A stretch of DNA of 7,395 nt from Enterobacteriaceae bacterium (lineage in GTDB: Bacteria; Pseudomonadota; Gammaproteobacteria; Enterobacterales; Enterobacteriaceae), in NCBI GenBank assembly GCA_022712475.1, contig JALAGK010000235.1, positions 1 to 7,395 of the forward strand, given 5' to 3'. Position 1 is the first letter of the stretch. Each line of letters opens with the position of its first letter. The notes beneath the pieces were generated by a model, which was not told where the DNA came from, did no database searches, and saw nothing but the letters and a program-made list of their open reading frames with translations. The position numbers and the translations under genes were made by a program. Positions 6,591-7,395 of this stretch are shown piece by piece.

Positions 6591-7349
6591 ATGAATAATA
6601 ACCACAGGTCGCTGGTCGACGGCCAGTTTGGCGAACAGGCACAGGCCTATTTGCACAGTGCGGTACACGCACAGGGAAGCGATCTTGAACGACTGGCCAG
6701 CTGGCTTGCCGCCATGCCTGACGCACGGGTACTCGATATGGGCTGCGGGGCAGGACATGCCAGTTTTGCCGCAGCAAACGTTGTGGCATCAGTGGTGGCA
6801 TACGATCTGTCAGATCGTATGCTGGCGGTGGTGAATGAGGCTGCACAGGCGCGAAATCTTAGCAACATCACCACCTGTCAGGGAATGGCCGAATATCTCC
6901 CCTTTGGTGATAGCGAGTTTGATGTGGTTATTAGTCGTTACTCGGCGCATCACTGGCACGACGTGGGCCGTGCCCTGCGTGAGGCAAAGCGGGTATTGAA
7001 ACCTGGCGGCACACTGATTGTGATTGATATCTGCTCACCCGGCCGCCCAACGCTGGATGTTTTTTTGCAGACCATCGAAATGCTGCGCGACCCCTCTCAC
7101 GTGCGTGATTACACTCAGGGCGAGTGGTTGACCCAGGTAAACGAGGCCGGTTTTACCGTACATGATCTGCGTAACGAACGACTGACGCTGGAGTTCAGTA
7201 GCTGGGTGAGCCGCATGAACACGCCATCAGAGCTGGTTGAGGCTATTCGTCTTTTGCAAAATAAAGCGACAGATGAAGTGCGCCGTTATTTCGAGGTTGC
7301 TGCCGATGGTTCCTTTGCCAGTGACAGACTGATGTTCATGGCACAATAA
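6591..7349 (+). CDS. Class I SAM-dependent methyltransferase, YafE-like
   Basis: This 252-residue cytoplasmic enzyme has the UbiE/Methyltransf_11 type fold. Motif I VLDMGCGAG (47-55) binds S-adenosylmethionine, Asp72 in VVAYDLS ends the second strand, and DVVISRYSAHHW (111-122) and RVLKPGGTLIVID (134-146) are the later core motifs. The start region (QFGEQAQAYLHSAVHA), RYSAHHWHDVG and EFSSWVSRM resemble enterobacterial YafE from memory, so it is probably a homologue or paralogue. The methyl acceptor is unknown; the fold suits small molecules. ATG 6591 is chosen over the longer open frame (from 6327) because AAGGA (6578-6582) lies 8 bases upstream, motif spacing is then normal, and the upstream part overlaps the regulator gene antisense. 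Transcription is likely controlled from the inverted repeat just upstream. It is followed by a terminator and appears monocistronic. Confidence 0.93.
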   Translation: MNNNHRSLVDGQFGEQAQAYLHSAVHAQGSDLERLASWLAAMPDARVLDMGCGAGHASFAAANVVASVVAYDLSDRMLAVVNEAAQARNLSNITTCQGMAEYLPFGDSEFDVVISRYSAHHWHDVGRALREAKRVLKPGGTLIVIDICSPGRPTLDVFLQTIEMLRDPSHVRDYTQGEWLTQVNEAGFTVHDLRNERLTLEFSSWVSRMNTPSELVEAIRLLQNKATDEVRRYFEVAADGSFASDRLMFMAQ

Positions 7350-7354
7350 AACCC

Positions 7355-7383
7355 ACGCCGCCCACCGAGGCGGCGTTATCTTT
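7355..7383 (+). terminator. Intrinsic terminator after the methyltransferase gene
   Basis: A perfect 8-bp stem (ACGCCGCC, 7355-7362, with GGCGGCGT, 7369-7376) and a 6-base loop are followed by TATCTTT. It starts 5 bases after the stop codon. The T-run is interrupted, but position and stem strength make a terminator likely. Confidence 0.75.
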
Positions 7384-7395
7384 GGCCTGATGTTC

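Overview
The window looks like chromosomal DNA from a member of the Enterobacteriaceae that is not E. coli itself. The evidence is a malic enzyme that resembles E. coli MaeA from end to end, a lipoprotein that resembles E. coli DigH (YngK), enterobacterial ribosome-binding sites and a roughly balanced to slightly GC-rich composition. I cannot name the genus from the sequence alone. No mobile element, CRISPR array, tRNA or rRNA gene is visible.

Layout. Positions 41-1735 (minus) hold maeA, an NAD-dependent malic enzyme. A 277-bp divergent intergenic stretch leads to a plus-strand gene for an unrecognised 83-residue protein with two membrane segments (2013-2264). Next is digH (2406-3701, plus), an outer-membrane lipoprotein of the glycosyl-hydrolase-like family that acts on peptidoglycan, closed by a strong terminator (3711-3743). 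Facing it on the minus strand is a probable 61-codon gene with a very good ribosome-binding site (3819-4004). Upstream of that, also minus, are a membrane-anchored alpha/beta hydrolase (4139-5587) and an XRE-type regulator with an MmyB-like ligand-binding domain (5708-6490). Divergent from the regulator is a class I SAM-dependent methyltransferase resembling YafE (6591-7349), followed by a terminator.

How the genes may work together. maeA is central metabolism (malate to pyruvate) and digH is cell-wall processing at division. They are ordinary genes here and I see no functional link between them. The right half, about 4.1-7.4 kb, looks like a small accessory module: a ligand-responsive regulator with a hydrolase downstream and a methyltransferase read divergently. 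The 100-bp regulator/methyltransferase gap carries a perfect 9-bp inverted repeat with a 12-bp spacer that brackets the methyltransferase -10 element, a natural operator for the neighbouring regulator. Whether the hydrolase and methyltransferase share a small-molecule substrate is inference only.

Nothing in the window is demonstrably a new system. The items most worth a second look are the operator-like repeat with the regulator/hydrolase/methyltransferase set, the 61-residue ORF and the 83-residue membrane protein.
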